Assembly (NCBI RefSeq): GCF_944387805.1
Contig: NZ_CALXGI010000001.1
Location: 1 to 64,000 of the forward strand
DNA from: an uncultured Pseudoflavonifractor sp.
GTDB lineage: Bacteria; Bacillota; Clostridia; Oscillospirales; Oscillospiraceae
DNA length: 64,000 bases
Direction: 5' to 3'
Made by a program: the position numbers and the translations under genes. Positions 26,402 to 34,400 of the stretch are shown here, in pieces. The notes under the pieces were generated by a model. That model was not told the origin of the DNA. It saw only the letters and a list, made by a program, of their open reading frames with translations, and ran no database searches. The first letter of the stretch is position 1; the number at the start of each line of letters is the position of its first letter.

Positions 26402-27616
26402 ATGAAAAAGGACAGGCACAGCGGAATACAGTGGGGGCGTCTGCTCCGGCGGAGCGCGGCACTGCTGATGGTCACAGCGGCGCTGTGGGCCCTGCTGACG
26501 GCGACGGGAGCGGGGGCGGCCGCCGAGGCCTTCAAGGCCATGGGAGAGGACGGCAGCCTGGTTTCCGCCCTGCTGCGGGCGGAGCTGGGAGAGGTGGAAG
26601 GGACCGGCGGCCCCTTTGACGCCCTGGACCAGTGGGGCAGGCTGGTGGTGGGCCAGTCTGTTCTGCTGCGGAGCAACGGGGATGCGGTGGCCCGGCAGCT
26701 GGCCGGGAATGACAGGGGGGAGACGGAGCGGCCAGAGCAGGAGGACCCGGAGACGCCCGCCCCCACCCCGGAGACAGAGGACCCGGAGGACCCGGCCAAC
26801 CTGCCCGCCGTCACCACGGCGCCGGATGACATTATCCCCCGCACCCTGGTGCCCACATCGGACAGCGGGTATACCCAGGCCGACGGAGTATATATCTATA
26901 ACACCACCGGCGTGTCGTTTGACGCCGCCGCCCTGGCGGCTGCGCCGGTGGATATCACCCTGGGGGACCCGTCTCAGCCCCAGATTCTCATTATGCACAC
27001 CCACGCCACCGAGGCCTACACGCCTGACGGCACGGACGTCTACGTCCAGACCGACAACAGCCGCACGCTGGACAACACCCAGAACATGGTGCGGATTGGA
27101 GAGGAGATGAAGGAGGTTTTTGAGGAGATGGGGCTGTCCGTCCTCCACGACGAGACCCCCTACGACTACCCCCAGTACAACGGGGCCTACTCCCGCTCCG
27201 GGGCGGGGGTGGAGGCCTATCTGGAGCAGTACCCGTCCATCAAGATTGTGCTGGATGTCCACCGGGACGCCCTCATCGGAGAGGACGGCACGGTCTACAA
27301 ACCCCTCACCACAGTGGACGGACAGGACACCGCTCAGGTCATGCTGGTTATGGGCAGTCCCAATGCGGGCGACTACCCGCGCTGGATGGAGAACCTGACC
27401 CTGGCAATGAAAATTCAGAAGAGTATGAACACACTCTACCCCACGCTGGCCCGCCCCATCACCATGCGCAGCAGCTCAGTGTACAACCAGGCGCTGACCA
27501 ATGGTTCTCTGCTGGTGGAGGTGGGCGCCCACGGCAACACCCTTCAGGAGGCCATCCGGGGCGCCCGGCTCTTTGCGCGGGCGGCGGGGCAGGTGCTGCT
27601 GGAGCTGGAGGAGTAA
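26402..27616 (+). CDS. spoIIP: Stage II sporulation protein P
   Basis: 404 residues: N-terminal membrane anchor (about 17-40), a Pro/Glu/Thr-rich low-complexity linker (about 110-135) and a C-terminal SpoIIP amidase/endopeptidase domain. Zn-site motifs LIMHTHATEAYTP, VLDVHRDAL and LLVEVGAHGNTLQEA are intact. In endospore formers SpoIIP acts with SpoIID and SpoIIM to remodel septal peptidoglycan during engulfment. This is the clearest evidence that the organism sporulates. Single gene followed by a strong terminator. Confidence 0.94.
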   Translation: MKKDRHSGIQWGRLLRRSAALLMVTAALWALLTATGAGAAAEAFKAMGEDGSLVSALLRAELGEVEGTGGPFDALDQWGRLVVGQSVLLRSNGDAVARQLAGNDRGETERPEQEDPETPAPTPETEDPEDPANLPAVTTAPDDIIPRTLVPTSDSGYTQADGVYIYNTTGVSFDAAALAAAPVDITLGDPSQPQILIMHTHATEAYTPDGTDVYVQTDNSRTLDNTQNMVRIGEEMKEVFEEMGLSVLHDETPYDYPQYNGAYSRSGAGVEAYLEQYPSIKIVLDVHRDALIGEDGTVYKPLTTVDGQDTAQVMLVMGSPNAGDYPRWMENLTLAMKIQKSMNTLYPTLARPITMRSSSVYNQALTNGSLLVEVGAHGNTLQEAIRGARLFARAAGQVLLELEE

Positions 27617-27630
27617 GGAGAGGACAAAGG

Positions 27631-27667
27631 AAAAGCCCGGAGGGTCCCATGACCCTCCGGGCTTTTT
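27631..27667. terminator. Bidirectional terminator
   Basis: AAAAGCCCGGAGGGTC/GACCCTCCGGGCTTTTT with a 4-base loop; convergent spoIIP (+) and alcohol dehydrogenase (-). Confidence 0.93.
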
Positions 27668-27721
27668 GCGCCTGGCGCCGGAAAAACAGGGCCGCCGTCG
27701 GCCTCTTTCATATTCTGTGCG

Positions 27722-28777
27722 TCAGCGCTCATAGGGGGTGATAGCCACCTTGACGCAGCCGTCCAGGTGGTGTTCGAAGATGTCATACCCGCGCATGATG
27801 TCGTTGAGGGGCATGGTGTGGGTAATGAGAGGGCGGCAGTTGAGCTTTCCACCCTCGATGAGCTTCATCAGGGCGTCATTGTGGCAGGCGTCCACGCCGC
27901 CGGTCTTGAAGGTCAGATTCTTGCCGTACATCAGGTGGAGCGGCAGGCTCTGGGCCTCCTCGTACATGGCGATGAGGGAGACGATGCCGTTGGGGCGGGC
28001 TGCCTGCCACGCGGTCTGGAAGGTATCCTTGCCGCCCGCCGCCTCGATGACGGAGTCGGCGCCCCGTCCGCCGGTGAGGCCCTTCACCACGGCATCCAGG
28101 TCCTCCTTGCCGGGGTTGACGGTCACGTCGCACCAGCCGTTCCGCTTGGCAAAGTCCAGCCGCTGGCCGATGACGTCCACCGCCACAATACAGGCCGGGC
28201 CGAAGAGCCGGGCGCACATCATGGCGGTGCAGCCCACCGGTCCGGCGCCCAGCACTACCACCGTATCGCCGGGCTGAATCTCCGCCAGCTCCGCGCCGAA
28301 GTAGCCGCTGGGCAGCACACAGGAGAGCATGATGACATCCTCGTATTCCAGGCTGTCTGGGATGGGGGTCAGGCCGTTGTCGGCAAAGGGCACCCGGACA
28401 TACTCGGTCTGACAGCCGTCAATGCGGCAGCCCAGTTCCCAGCCGCCCTTTACGCAGTTGTTGACAAAGCCGCGCCTGCAAAACCAGCAGTCGCCGCAGA
28501 AGGTCTCCACGTTGGCGGCCACCCGCTGGCCGGGCCGGATTTTTTTGACGGCGCTCCCCACAGCCACCACTTCTCCGGCAAACTCGTGGCCCAGGATCAC
28601 GTTCTCCCTGGCCCGGGGAACGGCGCCGTTGCGGATATGAAAGTCGCTGGTGCAGATGCTGGACAGGCCCACCTTCACAATGGCGTCGCCGGGGTCCAGC
28701 AGAGTGGGGACAGGCCGCTCCTCAAAGCGAAGGTCCCCCTGGCCGTGGTATACCACGGCCATCATGGTCCTGCTCAT
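27722..28777 (-). CDS. Zinc-dependent alcohol dehydrogenase family protein
   Basis: 351-residue medium-chain dehydrogenase. Catalytic zinc ligands are in SSICTSDFH and GHEFAGE; structural zinc cysteines are in FCGDCWFCRRGFVNNC. The Rossmann motif is VVLGAGPVGC. The start overlaps the MerR-hydrolase fusion gene as ATGA, so it is the last gene of a permease-hydrolase-regulator/hydrolase-dehydrogenase operon. The substrate is unknown. Confidence 0.9.
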   Translation of the reverse strand: MSRTMMAVVYHGQGDLRFEERPVPTLLDPGDAIVKVGLSSICTSDFHIRNGAVPRARENVILGHEFAGEVVAVGSAVKKIRPGQRVAANVETFCGDCWFCRRGFVNNCVKGGWELGCRIDGCQTEYVRVPFADNGLTPIPDSLEYEDVIMLSCVLPSGYFGAELAEIQPGDTVVVLGAGPVGCTAMMCARLFGPACIVAVDVIGQRLDFAKRNGWCDVTVNPGKEDLDAVVKGLTGGRGADSVIEAAGGKDTFQTAWQAARPNGIVSLIAMYEEAQSLPLHLMYGKNLTFKTGGVDACHNDALMKLIEGGKLNCRPLITHTMPLNDIMRGYDIFEHHLDGCVKVAITPYER

Positions 28778-29796
28778 GTCGTCTCACTCCTCTTTGGCTG
28801 GCCGGACACATCTCCGGGGGCTGCATTTTGGGCGATGAGGTCCAGAATGGTCTGCCAGGGCAGCACCTCGGCGCAGTAGTTGACCTGGAGCAGGCTCAGG
28901 CCGAAGTCGTGCTCCACCTGGGTGGTGGACTCCACGCAATCCTCCGCTACTATGATGTGGTAGCCCCGCTGGAAGGCCTCGATGGCGGTCTGGGCTACGC
29001 AGACGTGGGTGCGCCAGCCGGTGAAGATGATGGTCTCGGTGCCCAGCTTTTTCAGGGTGGCCTGGAGCTTGGTGCCGATAAAGGCGTTGAAGTAGTTCTT
29101 TTTCAGCACATAGTCCTCCGGCGCGGGGGTGAGCTGCCCGATGATCTGGGCGCCCCAGGTGCCCTCCAGGCAGTGGTCGGGCCAAATCTCCAGCTCCGGG
29201 TCATTCCGGTGGTGGGAGTCCCGGACGTAAATGACCGGAATGCCCATGGACCTGGCCCGCTCCAGCATGGCCCTCAGGGGCTTGATGATGTTGTAGATGC
29301 GGCGGCAGGACATGGAGCCTCCGTCCAGAAATTCGTTTTGCAGGTCGGTGCTCACAATGGCGTACCGGCTGCGGTTCTCTGCGGCCCGAACCTTGTCGCC
29401 AATGGCGCTCCGGCAGTCATTCTCCCGCAGCACCCGGTCCAATGTGTCCCGGACCCGCTCCAGCTCCCGGATCTGGTCCTCCACATCAAAGAGCTGCCGC
29501 TTCAGGTAGCTGCGCAGATCGGTATCCGGGTCGTTGAGGATGGCGTCGATGTCCTCCAGAGAGAATTTTTGCTCCCGGTAGAAGTGAATCTGATGCAGCC
29601 GGGCCACATCTTCCTCCGAATAAAGCCGGTATCCGGCCGGCGAACGCTCCGCCGGCCGGATTAAACCGATTTTTTCATAGAAACGAATGCCCTTGACGGT
29701 GAGACCGGTCTCGTCAGCCGCTGCCTTGACGGTCAGCATTCGCGGCCGCTCTTCCGCCGTCCGCGATGGCCGCCCGGAGGCGGCAGGACGGGTCAT
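28774..29796 (-). CDS. MerR-type HTH fused to isochorismatase-like cysteine hydrolase
   Basis: 340 residues. Residues about 20-90 form a MerR winged helix (LTVKAAADETGLTVKGIRFY, GYRLYSEEDVARL), then a dimerisation helix to about 130. The C-terminal isochorismatase-like domain has an apparently complete catalytic triad: Asp in VSTDLQNEF, Lys in VLKKNYFNAF and Cys in GWRTHVCVAQTA. The start at 29796 overlaps the upstream hydrolase stop as ATGA; MLTVKAA at 29739 is an alternative start. The fusion suggests a regulator whose ligand is the substrate of the hydrolase family. Confidence 0.88.
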   Translation of the reverse strand: MTRPAASGRPSRTAEERPRMLTVKAAADETGLTVKGIRFYEKIGLIRPAERSPAGYRLYSEEDVARLHQIHFYREQKFSLEDIDAILNDPDTDLRSYLKRQLFDVEDQIRELERVRDTLDRVLRENDCRSAIGDKVRAAENRSRYAIVSTDLQNEFLDGGSMSCRRIYNIIKPLRAMLERARSMGIPVIYVRDSHHRNDPELEIWPDHCLEGTWGAQIIGQLTPAPEDYVLKKNYFNAFIGTKLQATLKKLGTETIIFTGWRTHVCVAQTAIEAFQRGYHIIVAEDCVESTTQVEHDFGLSLLQVNYCAEVLPWQTILDLIAQNAAPGDVSGQPKRSETT

Positions 29797-30389
29797 AGCC
29801 GATCCAGAATGGTGGCGCTGTCGGTGACGGCGCCGAAGTGGGTCTCAATGTCCCACAGGGAGGACTCCTGCTCCCGGGGGCCGGTGGCCCGGACGCAGTC
29901 TCTGGGCACCACCACCTGATAGCCCCGGAAGAAGGCATCATGGCAGGTGGAGCGGACGCAGATGTTGGTCACAACGCCGGTGACCACCACGGTCTTGCGG
30001 CCCAGCTCCCGGAGCACCAGGTCCAGGTCGGTCTGGTAGAAGCCGCTGAACCGGCGCTTGGGGATCTGGTAGTCCTCAGGCTGGGGGGCCAGCTCGTCGA
30101 TGACCTGGGCGCCCCAGGTACCCTCAATGCAGTGGGGGGCCCGTTTGTCAAACTCCTTGTCGTACTTGCCGGCCCGATGGGTATCGTTGATAAAGATGAT
30201 GGGCAGCTTCTTGGCCCGGAAGGCGGCGATGAGCCGCTGGGTGGGCTCTACGGTCTCCATACCCTCGGGCAGCACCATGGCGCCGCCCTCCTTGCAGAAG
30301 TCGTTGACCATGTCCACAATGAGCAGAGCGGGGTCGGTCAGTTCGAAGTTGGAGCCGTCATCCACAAAATGTTCTGCGAAGCCTTTCAT
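29793..30389 (-). CDS. Isochorismatase family cysteine hydrolase
   Basis: 198-residue stand-alone hydrolase of the nicotinamidase/N-carbamoylsarcosine amidase/isochorismatase superfamily. Triad residues: Asp in LLIVDMVNDF, Lys in IPKRRFSGF and Cys in VTNICVRSTCHDAF, with a cis-peptide-type VVTGVVTN before the Cys. It is similar to the C-terminal domain of the fused regulator downstream and overlaps it by four bases. Sits 40 bases after the permease gene. The substrate is probably an amide or carbamoyl compound brought in by that permease (inference). Confidence 0.9.
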   Translation of the reverse strand: MKGFAEHFVDDGSNFELTDPALLIVDMVNDFCKEGGAMVLPEGMETVEPTQRLIAAFRAKKLPIIFINDTHRAGKYDKEFDKRAPHCIEGTWGAQVIDELAPQPEDYQIPKRRFSGFYQTDLDLVLRELGRKTVVVTGVVTNICVRSTCHDAFFRGYQVVVPRDCVRATGPREQESSLWDIETHFGAVTDSATILDRL

Positions 30390-30429
30390 AAGTATAAAAT
30401 CCTTCCTTTCACATGGGATTGAGGTGGAA

Positions 30430-31719
30430 TTAAGTGCGGGTTTTCACACCGCTGCCCATGATGGCGCCCAGCACCGCCTTGACCACAAAGGCCACGATGA
30501 TGCCGTTGACCACAGGCATGCCGAACGGAATGCGGGTGACGATAAAGCCCAGAATCCAGGCGATAAAGCCGGCGATGTTGATGGTGGGCAGCTCCACCTT
30601 GTCGGGGTCGGGGTAGTCCTGCTTATAGGTCACCAGGAAGTCGGCAAAGAAGATGCCGCCCAGCGGGGGCACGGTGGCGGACAGGAAATCGATATAGGAG
30701 CCGAAGTAGTTGTAGAAGCCGATGATGGCGAAGATAATGCCGATGACGCCGAAGCCGATGACCAGCCAGGTGCGCTTGGCCTTGGGCACCACGCTGTTGA
30801 GGGTCATGGAGCCGGAGTAGACGCAGCCCTGGGCAGTGGACCAGATGTTGAGCACCAGCACCAGGAAGGCGGGGGCCAGCAGGCCCTGCATGGACAGCAT
30901 GATGGCCACGTCGGGGGTGCCGGTGACCACGGAGCCGATGGCGCCGGAGAGGAGCATAAAGGTGTTGCCCAGCATCAGGGTAATAATCATGACGATAATG
31001 GCGGAGCGGATGCTCTTGGAGAAGCGCATGATGTCGGGAGTGAACATGACGGCGCCCACCGCGTAGGAGCCCACGCCCAGGCCCACGGCGTAGCTGTAAT
31101 CAATGGGCTCTGCAGGGACAATGCTGTTCATGTCGGCAATGCCGCCGGCGTCGTTGACTGCAATGACCATGGAGATGATGCCGAAGATAATGATGAGGGG
31201 CACGGCAATGTTGCTCAGCCAGGTCATCCACTTCATACCCCGCATGGCGGTAAAGGTCATGCCGATGCCGCCCAGGATGGCCACGGGAATGATGGGGATT
31301 ATGGGGAAGAGGGTATTGGTGGTCTGGCCGATGAGGTAGGCGTCAATGGAGAACCAGCCGATAGTGGTGACCACCACAATGGCCACAGGGACGTAGGTGC
31401 CCGCCTTGCCGAAGGAATACTTGCTCAGCAGGCCGGTGCTCATGCCGGTCTTGGCCGAGATAACGCCCATGGCGCAGGCCAGCACCGCAAGAATTACGCT
31501 GCTCAGCAGCGTGGCGGTGACGGTGTCGGTAAACGTCAGGCCCACGCCCATGCTGCCGCCGGCCTGCATGCTGGTGACCACGAACACATAGCCCAGGGAG
31601 ACGGTCAGCAGGCTCAGGGCCGACCTCCGGGCCGATTTGGGAACGCGCTGGTTACTGTACTCGTCGCTGTTGGCCGCTTCCGTGTTAACCGCTGCTTTGG
31701 TCTCTTTCACAATACACAT
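30430..31719 (-). CDS. NCS1-type cytosine/purine permease (CodB-like)
   Basis: 429-residue polytopic membrane protein of the NCS1/CodB family with about 12 helices. The N-terminal PKSARRSALSLLTVSLGYVF, GWFSIDAYLIGQ and YNYFGSYIDFLSATVPPLGG segments are typical. The annotated ATG has AAAGGG directly against it. A GTG three codons later (31710) has better spacing and could be the real start. First gene of the hydrolase operon, with a 140-base leader. Substrate could be cytosine, a purine, allantoin-like or a related nitrogen compound. Confidence 0.88.
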   Translation of the reverse strand: MCIVKETKAAVNTEAANSDEYSNQRVPKSARRSALSLLTVSLGYVFVVTSMQAGGSMGVGLTFTDTVTATLLSSVILAVLACAMGVISAKTGMSTGLLSKYSFGKAGTYVPVAIVVVTTIGWFSIDAYLIGQTTNTLFPIIPIIPVAILGGIGMTFTAMRGMKWMTWLSNIAVPLIIIFGIISMVIAVNDAGGIADMNSIVPAEPIDYSYAVGLGVGSYAVGAVMFTPDIMRFSKSIRSAIIVMIITLMLGNTFMLLSGAIGSVVTGTPDVAIMLSMQGLLAPAFLVLVLNIWSTAQGCVYSGSMTLNSVVPKAKRTWLVIGFGVIGIIFAIIGFYNYFGSYIDFLSATVPPLGGIFFADFLVTYKQDYPDPDKVELPTINIAGFIAWILGFIVTRIPFGMPVVNGIIVAFVVKAVLGAIMGSGVKTRT

Positions 31720-31774
31720 CCCTTTCTCAAATAGAATTCGGACAGCCGATCCTCACGCCGGACGCCGTGTTTCG

Positions 31775-31800
31775 CCGCCCCTGCCACACACTCGGGGCGG
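31775..31800 (-). other. Hairpin in the permease leader
   Basis: CCGCCCC/GGGGCGG, 7 bp with a 12-base loop, in the predicted 5' untranslated region. No U tract follows. Flanking leader bases (31741-31774) include further GC-rich complementary stretches. No known riboswitch recognised. Confidence 0.4.
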
Positions 31801-31862
31801 TATTGTGAGACGGGACAGCACCCGCCTCCGCCCGCCGCAGCGAACCTCTGTTCAACTCCAAC

Positions 31863-31891
31863 TATAAACCATCCTCTTAGGGGAATGTCAA
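31863..31891 (-). promoter_or_regulatory. Promoter of the permease-hydrolase operon
   Basis: Minus strand: -35 TTGACA (31891-31886), 17-base spacer, -10 TTTATA (31868-31863). The 31892-32027 stretch behind it is AT-rich and shows no gene. Confidence 0.72.
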
Positions 31892-32029
31892 GGGAATTTT
31901 GTATAAAATAAATTTAAAACAGAGGGAAAACTTTTTGATTTGCGGCGTTTTGCACATAAAAGGAAAGGAAAGAGAAAGAAAAACGGGGGCGCGGCCCCAA
32001 TATGATGTTTTTTTCACAAAGGAGTATAC

Positions 32030-32072
32030 AAAAAGCCGCCCTTCCGCGCCTGATTCAGGCGCGGAAGGGCGG
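32030..32072 (-). terminator. Terminator after the lipid kinase gene
   Basis: Minus strand CCGCCCTTCCGCGCCTG/CAGGCGCGGAAGGGCGG, tiny loop, then CTTTTTGT. Confidence 0.92.
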
Positions 32073-32093
32073 AAGCACAGAAAAGGGGGAGGC

Positions 32094-32984
32094 TCAGGCG
32101 CCATAGACAATGGTCACCGCGTGGCGGCAGGCCTCAATTTCGGCCGTCTGGGGCGCGCCGCCGTACTCCCCGTCCAGGGTCCAGGGAGTCTCCTCGGCAC
32201 AGGTGATCTTCAGCCGGGAGGTGTGGAAGCCCATCACGCCTGCGGCCTCGTCGGTGGTCTGCTTCATCAGGGCGGCGATGGCCCCCTGGAGCTCCATGGG
32301 GTTCCGGGGGGTGCGCACCAGTATCACCTCAAGCAGCCCGTCGTCCAGGGCCACCGAGTCGGCGGGAAGGCCCAGCATGCCGCCCACGCAGACGGTGTTG
32401 CTCACCATGCCGAAGATGAACTCCTCCTCCAGCACGCCGCCGTCATACTCTACCTTGGCCTGGTAGCCCTTCAGATTGCCCAGCCGGGAGATGCCCTCCA
32501 GCACATAGGCCAGGTGGCCGAACATGTTCTTCACCTGCTGGGGCGTGTCGTAGGCCACGTCCGTGAAGGCGCCGAAAGCGGCCACATAGACAAAGTAACG
32601 CTCGTTGAACCGGCCGATGTCCACCGGCCGGGGCACGCCCTCCGCCGCCACGGCGGCCATGGCCTCATACCCCTTGGGCAGCTTCAGATTGCGGGAATAG
32701 TCGTTGGTGGTGCCCGCGGGAATATATCCCAGCTCAGGCCGGCGGCTGACTTCCATCAGGCCGGTGACTACCTCGTGGAGGGTGCCGTCGCCGCCGCAGC
32801 AGACCAGCCGGTCAAACCCGCTGCCCAGCCAGGCGGCGGTGTAGGTGGCGTCCGACTTGCCCTGGGTGGGCCGGACGGTTACCAGCCATCCTGCCTTGGT
32901 GAAGATGTCCAGCACATCGGCCAGCTTGGCGCGGATCTGCCCCTTGCCGGCGTGGGGGTTGTAGATAAAGAGCAGTTTCTTCAT
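32094..32984 (-). CDS. YegS/DgkB-type diacylglycerol/lipid kinase family protein
   Basis: 296-residue soluble lipid kinase. N-terminal LLFIYNPHAGKG and the nucleotide-binding CCGGDGTLHEVVTGL followed by LGYIPAGTTNDYSR are diagnostic. GGAGG lies 4-5 bases before the ATG at 32984; in-frame ATGs further upstream lie in the leader. Lipid substrate (diacylglycerol, undecaprenol or other) is not readable. Confidence 0.92.
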   Translation of the reverse strand: MKKLLFIYNPHAGKGQIRAKLADVLDIFTKAGWLVTVRPTQGKSDATYTAAWLGSGFDRLVCCGGDGTLHEVVTGLMEVSRRPELGYIPAGTTNDYSRNLKLPKGYEAMAAVAAEGVPRPVDIGRFNERYFVYVAAFGAFTDVAYDTPQQVKNMFGHLAYVLEGISRLGNLKGYQAKVEYDGGVLEEEFIFGMVSNTVCVGGMLGLPADSVALDDGLLEVILVRTPRNPMELQGAIAALMKQTTDEAAGVMGFHTSRLKITCAEETPWTLDGEYGGAPQTAEIEACRHAVTIVYGA

Positions 32985-33051
32985 AATTCCTCCGAGCAGA
33001 TAAACTTGGCGGACCCTCCGGCTTTGAGGCGGAGGGGGAGCAAAAAAGAGA

Positions 33052-33090
33052 GTAAAAGCAGCGGCGGTCCGCAGGGGCCGCCGCATATAT
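33052..33090 (-). terminator. Terminator-like hairpin in the lipid kinase leader
   Basis: Minus strand GCGGCGGCCC/GGACCGCCGC, then TGCTTTTACTCTCTTTTTTG. It lies between the promoter (33189-33162) and the start codon. A second hairpin, CCCTCCG/CGGAGGG, follows nearer the gene. Confidence 0.45.
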
Positions 33091-33161
33091 GGGAGTGATT
33101 TGGAATGGGCAGAGCCGCGTTCCGGACGGATGGAGCCGCCGCCCGAAAACTTAATGGTCTC

Positions 33162-33189
33162 ATTATACCGTATCCTATGGGAAATGCAA
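33162..33189 (-). promoter_or_regulatory. Promoter of the lipid kinase gene
   Basis: Minus strand: -35 TTGCAT (33189-33184), 16-base spacer, -10 TATAAT (33167-33162); leader of about 170 bases. Confidence 0.65.
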
Positions 33190-33228
33190 TCGGGCTTTGC
33201 CCAGGACGGAAAAATTGTAAACCTGTTC

Positions 33229-33257
33229 TTGCCTTTTTTCACAAAAAGCACTAAACT
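33229..33257 (+). promoter_or_regulatory. Promoter of azlCD
   Basis: -35 TTGCCT (33229-33234), 17-base spacer, -10 TAAACT (33252-33257), divergent from the lipid kinase promoter. Confidence 0.6.
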
Positions 33258-33312
33258 ATTACTTTAACAATCTGTTGTGTGCAAGTGACAAGTAAGCAGA
33301 GGAGGAGTTTCC

Positions 33313-34023
33313 ATGAACCGCAAGGCGCTTGCCGCCGCCTTTCCCGTCACAGTGCCGGTGCTGATGGGCTATCTCTCCATCGGCATTGCCTTCGGACTGA
33401 TGCTGGAGCGGGCGGGCTACAACTTTATCTGGGCGTTTTTTATGAGCCTGACCATCTATGCCGGGTCGGGCCAGTATCTGGGGGTAGAGCTGCTGGCTAC
33501 TGCCGCCGGACTGGGCACTGTGGCGGTGATGACCCTGCTCATCAATTTCCGCCATCTGGTGTACGGGCTGTCCATGCTGGAGAAGTTCAGGGGCATGGGC
33601 TGGCGGAAGTTCTATATGATCTTTTCCCTCACCGATGAGACTTATGCCCTGCTGGCCGGCGCCGCCGTGCCCGTGGGCGTGCGCCCCAGGGACTTTTACT
33701 TTGCTGTGGCAATTCTGGACCAGCTGTACTGGATTGCCGGGTCGGTCATCGGCGGCGTGGCCGGCGGCCTGCTGTCCCTGGATATCACCGGCATCGACTT
33801 TGCCATGACCGCCTTGTTTGTGGTCATTGCCGTGGATCAGTGGAAGTCGGCCAAGGAGCACCTGCCCGCCTTTCTGGGCGCGGGCTGTACCCTGCTCTTT
33901 CTCATCCTGGTGGGAGAGGAACAGATGCTGCTCCCTGCTCTGGGCGCCATTGTGGCGGCCCTGCTCCTTCTCCGGCCCCGGCTGGACAGGCAGGACGCCG
34001 AAGGAAAGGAGGCGGACACATGA
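33313..34023 (+). CDS. azlC: AzlC family branched-chain amino acid exporter subunit
   Basis: 236-residue membrane protein. FPVTVPVLMGYLSIGIAFG at the start and NFRHLVYGLSM in the middle are AzlC hallmarks. AGGAGG lies 9 bases before the ATG. The stop overlaps azlD as ATGA. AzlCD exports branched-chain amino acids or analogs in Bacillus. Confidence 0.93.
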   Translation: MNRKALAAAFPVTVPVLMGYLSIGIAFGLMLERAGYNFIWAFFMSLTIYAGSGQYLGVELLATAAGLGTVAVMTLLINFRHLVYGLSMLEKFRGMGWRKFYMIFSLTDETYALLAGAAVPVGVRPRDFYFAVAILDQLYWIAGSVIGGVAGGLLSLDITGIDFAMTALFVVIAVDQWKSAKEHLPAFLGAGCTLLFLILVGEEQMLLPALGAIVAALLLLRPRLDRQDAEGKEADT

Positions 34024-34361
34024 CCAGCGCAATGCACGCCGTGCTGGCCATCGCGGTGATGGCTGTGGTCACCTTTCTCACCCGGGCGCTGCCCTTCCTG
34101 CTCTTTGACCGGGGCGGCAATCCCCCCAAGCTGGTGCTCTATCTGGGCCGGGTGCTGCCCCCCGCCATCATTGCCATGCTCATTGTCTACTGCCTGCGGG
34201 GCCTGCGCGGCGCCAGCCTGTTCACCCCCGCCGGATGGCTGCCCCAGGTCATCGCTGTGGCGGCGGTTATCCTGCTCCACCTGTGGAAGCACAACAACCT
34301 GCTGTCCATCTTTGGCGGCACAATCCTGTATATGGTGCTGGTGCAGGTCGTATTCGCATAA
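34020..34361 (+). CDS. azlD: AzlD family branched-chain amino acid exporter subunit
   Basis: 113-residue partner of AzlC with about four short membrane helices. VVTFLTRALPFLLF near the start and the VLPPAIIAMLIVYCL segment are typical. The ATG at 34020 overlaps the azlC stop. A longer in-frame ATG (33840) lies within azlC and is not used. Confidence 0.93.
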   Translation: MTSAMHAVLAIAVMAVVTFLTRALPFLLFDRGGNPPKLVLYLGRVLPPAIIAMLIVYCLRGLRGASLFTPAGWLPQVIAVAAVILLHLWKHNNLLSIFGGTILYMVLVQVVFA

Positions 34362-34395
34362 AAAAGGCGCTGCCGATGCCGGCAGCGCTTTTTTG
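34360..34395. terminator. Bidirectional terminator
   Basis: AAAAAAGGCGCTGCCG/CGGCAGCGCTTTTTT with a small loop, between azlD (+) and the AEC transporter (-). Confidence 0.9.
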
Positions 34396-34400
34396 CGCCT

